From: an uncultured Clostridia bacterium
Lineage (GTDB): Bacteria; Bacillota_A; Clostridia; Christensenellales; Aristaeellaceae
NCBI GenBank assembly: GCA_945871545.1
Contig: CAMBWJ010000073.1
Location: 1 to 7,659 of the forward strand
Direction of reading: 5' to 3'
DNA length: 7,659 nt
Shown here: one piece after another, positions 6,171 through 7,659 of the stretch
Numbering within the stretch: the stretch's first letter is position 1
How the letters are laid out: every line of letters begins with the position of its first letter
The notes under the pieces: generated by a model
The model's database searches: none
Told to the model about the DNA's origin: nothing
What the model saw: only the letters and a program-made list of their open reading frames with translations
Translations under genes and position numbers: made by a program

Positions 6171-6181
6171 AATAAACTTAC

Positions 6182-6187
6182 AGGAGG
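6182..6187 (+). promoter_or_regulatory. Ribosome binding site for the TTG-started permease
   Basis: AGGAGG is 6 bases before TTG 6194. The next downstream ATG candidates would remove the first membrane helix of the permease, so TTG is taken as the start. Confidence 0.8.
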
Positions 6188-6193
6188 CGCGCC

Positions 6194-7048
6194 TTGTTTC
6201 GCCGAAAGAAATCCCTGTGGCTGTTTCTGCTTCCGCCGCTGATCGGGCTGCTGATCTTCTACATCGTGCCGTTCTTCGGCGGCGTCTATTACAGCCTGAC
6301 CGACGGAAGCTACAGAAACGCCTTCGTGGGCCTGCAAAACTACATCAACATCTGGCAGAACCCCATGTTCCTGCTGGGCCTGAAGAACACGCTGCTGCTG
6401 TCGCTGATCTGCGCCCCGGCGGTGTGGATACTGTCGTTTCTCATCGCCATGCTGCTCAACCGGCTGCGCCCGGGCGGAAGTCTTTTGCGCAACAGCATCC
6501 TGCTGCCCTACCTGATGCCCGCGTCGGCCATGCTGCTGGTGTGGCTGCTGTTCTTCGACTACGGCGGCACGCTGAACCGCATCCTGCACCTGCTGGGTAT
6601 GGAGCGGGTGAACTGGCTGGACGGCGCTGCGCTGCGCGTGCCGGTGATTCTGCTGTTCATCTGGAAGAACCTGGGCTTTGCGGTGATCCTGTTCCTCTCC
6701 GCGCTGCAGACCGTGCCGGAGCCGCTGTACGAGTACGCCCGGCTGGAGGGCGCGGGCTTCTTCCGCCAGGCCTTCTCCATCACGCTGCCGCTGATCCTGC
6801 CCACCGCCTTTCTGGTCATCATCATCGAGTGGATCAGCGCCTTCAAGATCTTCCGCGAGGTGTACTTCATCGGCGGAGCCTACCCCGCCGACGCGGTCTA
6901 CACCCTGCAAAACTACATGAACAATATGTACAACAAGCTCAACTACCAGAACGTGACCACCGCAGCCTACAGCTTCGCTCTGATCGTGTTCGTGCTGTTC
7001 GGCGTGCTGTTCTTCCTGCAGAACCGCATGCAGCGGAACCTGAAGTGA
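6194..7048 (+). CDS. ABC transporter permease, MalF/UgpA type
   Basis: This 284-residue integral membrane protein is one half of the channel of a carbohydrate-type ABC importer. Six hydrophobic helices can be placed at about 8-28, 63-87, 98-120, 145-168, 197-220 and 255-276. The cytoplasmic EAA loop, which contacts the ATPase, is at about 180-199 (EYARLEGAGFFRQAFSITLP), with the family's spacing of acidic residue, Gly and Leu-Pro. The length is typical of short MalF-type subunits without the large periplasmic loop of enteric MalF. The family short motif FVGLQNYINIW follows the first helix. It lies 71 bases after the binding-protein gene, with a hairpin between, and ends 10 bases before the partner permease gene. 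It starts with TTG. Confidence 0.95.
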   Translation: MFRRKKSLWLFLLPPLIGLLIFYIVPFFGGVYYSLTDGSYRNAFVGLQNYINIWQNPMFLLGLKNTLLLSLICAPAVWILSFLIAMLLNRLRPGGSLLRNSILLPYLMPASAMLLVWLLFFDYGGTLNRILHLLGMERVNWLDGAALRVPVILLFIWKNLGFAVILFLSALQTVPEPLYEYARLEGAGFFRQAFSITLPLILPTAFLVIIIEWISAFKIFREVYFIGGAYPADAVYTLQNYMNNMYNKLNYQNVTTAAYSFALIVFVLFGVLFFLQNRMQRNLK

Positions 7049-7058
7049 GGTGCGGCGC

Positions 7059-7659
7059 ATGAAGAAAACCAACCGTCGCTGCCGCCACCTGCTCACCCGC
7101 TTCCTGCTGGTGGTTCTGGCACTGGTGATCCTGCTGCCGGTGATCGTCACCGTGCTCTACTCCTTCTTCTCTCCCGAGGAGATCCGCGCCTTCATGGACA
7201 CCCGCGGCTCCTTCAGCGATACGGCCTGGATGGACGCGCGGCTCAGCCCCCGCATGTTCTCGCTGAGCCAGTACTGGAAGATTCTGATCGTGGACACATC
7301 CGTGCTGCGGATGTTTGCGATGTCGGTGTTCTACACGGTGATGATCCTGCTGGGCCAGGCGGTGTTCGTGCCGATGCTGGCCTACGCCCTGAGCCGCTTC
7401 CGCTTCCGGGGCCGCAATATCATCTTCATGGCGATCCTGCTGCTGATGCTGCTGCCCTATCAGGTCACGATGGTGCCCAACGTGCTGACGCTGCGGCGCA
7501 TGGGCCTGATGAACACGGTCTGGGCGGTGATCCTGCCGATGTGGTTTGCGCCGTTCTACGTGTTTTTGCTGCGCCAGTTCATGGCCAGCCTGCCGGGCGA
7601 GCTCTTCGAGGCCGCCCAGGTGGACGGTGCCGGAACGATCCGCTGCTACTTCCACATCG
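7059..7659 (+). CDS. ABC transporter permease, MalG/UgpE type, 3' end missing
   Basis: Two hundred complete codons are present before the window ends, with no stop. The protein should be the second channel subunit, pairing with the MalF-type permease. A first helix spans about 14-36 (LLVVLALVILLPVIVTVLYS), followed by an external loop with SLSQYWKIL near 68-76. The second helix is at about 85-107, then the short cytoplasmic loop ALSRFRFRGRN and further helices near 121-138 and 152-170. The EAA motif begins at Glu184 (EAAQVDGAGTIRCYFHI) and is nearly perfect for the MalG class. The full protein is usually about 280-300 residues, so roughly a third is missing. GAGG at 7047-7050 lies 8 bases before the ATG, and the gap of 10 bases to the upstream permease gene indicates an operon. 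Confidence 0.93.
   Translation, partial: MKKTNRRCRHLLTRFLLVVLALVILLPVIVTVLYSFFSPEEIRAFMDTRGSFSDTAWMDARLSPRMFSLSQYWKILIVDTSVLRMFAMSVFYTVMILLGQAVFVPMLAYALSRFRFRGRNIIFMAILLLMLLPYQVTMVPNVLTLRRMGLMNTVWAVILPMWFAPFYVFLLRQFMASLPGELFEAAQVDGAGTIRCYFHI

Noticed and set aside
6144..6180. Intrinsic terminator between the binding-protein and permease genes
   Set aside because: The stem is strong but no T-run follows, and the permeases need to be expressed with the binding protein.
1..7659. CRISPR array, tRNA or rRNA genes, insertion sequence or phage genes
   Set aside because: No regular spaced repeats, no cloverleaf or rRNA-like sequence, and no transposase, integrase or terminal inverted repeats were seen.

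Overview
The window looks like chromosomal DNA of a GC-rich member of the Bacillota, most likely a gut-type Clostridia lineage (Christensenellales or Oscillospirales-like). This is inferred from strong Shine-Dalgarno sites (AGGAGG, AAGGAG, GGAGG) before the genes, TTG starts on two of them, codons that mostly end in G or C, and a carbohydrate-type ABC importer layout common in that group. No taxonomic marker gene is present. All supported genes are on the + strand; the long minus-strand reading frames are shadows of GC-rich coding sequence.

Region 1 (1-673) is a self-contained unit: an AT-rich regulatory stretch with three evenly spaced TGCA palindromes, an extended -10 promoter, a 164-residue protein of the ureidoglycolate lyase (AllA) cupin-like family, and a strong intrinsic terminator.

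Region 2 (674-861) is a 188-bp intergenic leader. It holds a perfect 12-bp palindrome, a weak promoter candidate and two small GC-rich hairpins just upstream of the next gene.

Region 3 (862-7659) reads as one operon of five genes. The first encodes a secreted protein with a Glu/Pro/Ala-rich repeat stalk, an Ig-like domain and domains I do not recognise. Three bases later comes a secreted HlyD/MacA-like adaptor with two lipoyl plus beta-barrel modules and no room for the usual coiled-coil hairpin. Next is a 753-residue solute-binding protein whose N-terminal half looks like a beta-propeller. After an intergenic hairpin come a MalF-type permease and a MalG-type permease, the latter cut by the window end. 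No ATPase is visible.

The two permeases and the solute-binding domain make this an ABC importer of the carbohydrate-uptake type. Tight co-directional packing suggests that the three exported proteins serve the same importer, forming an extracellular capture or docking assembly. None of the three has a lipobox cysteine, so how the binding protein stays near its permease is open. The importer call is well supported; the combined assembly is an inference from gene order and domain content, and the substrate cannot be read from the sequence.
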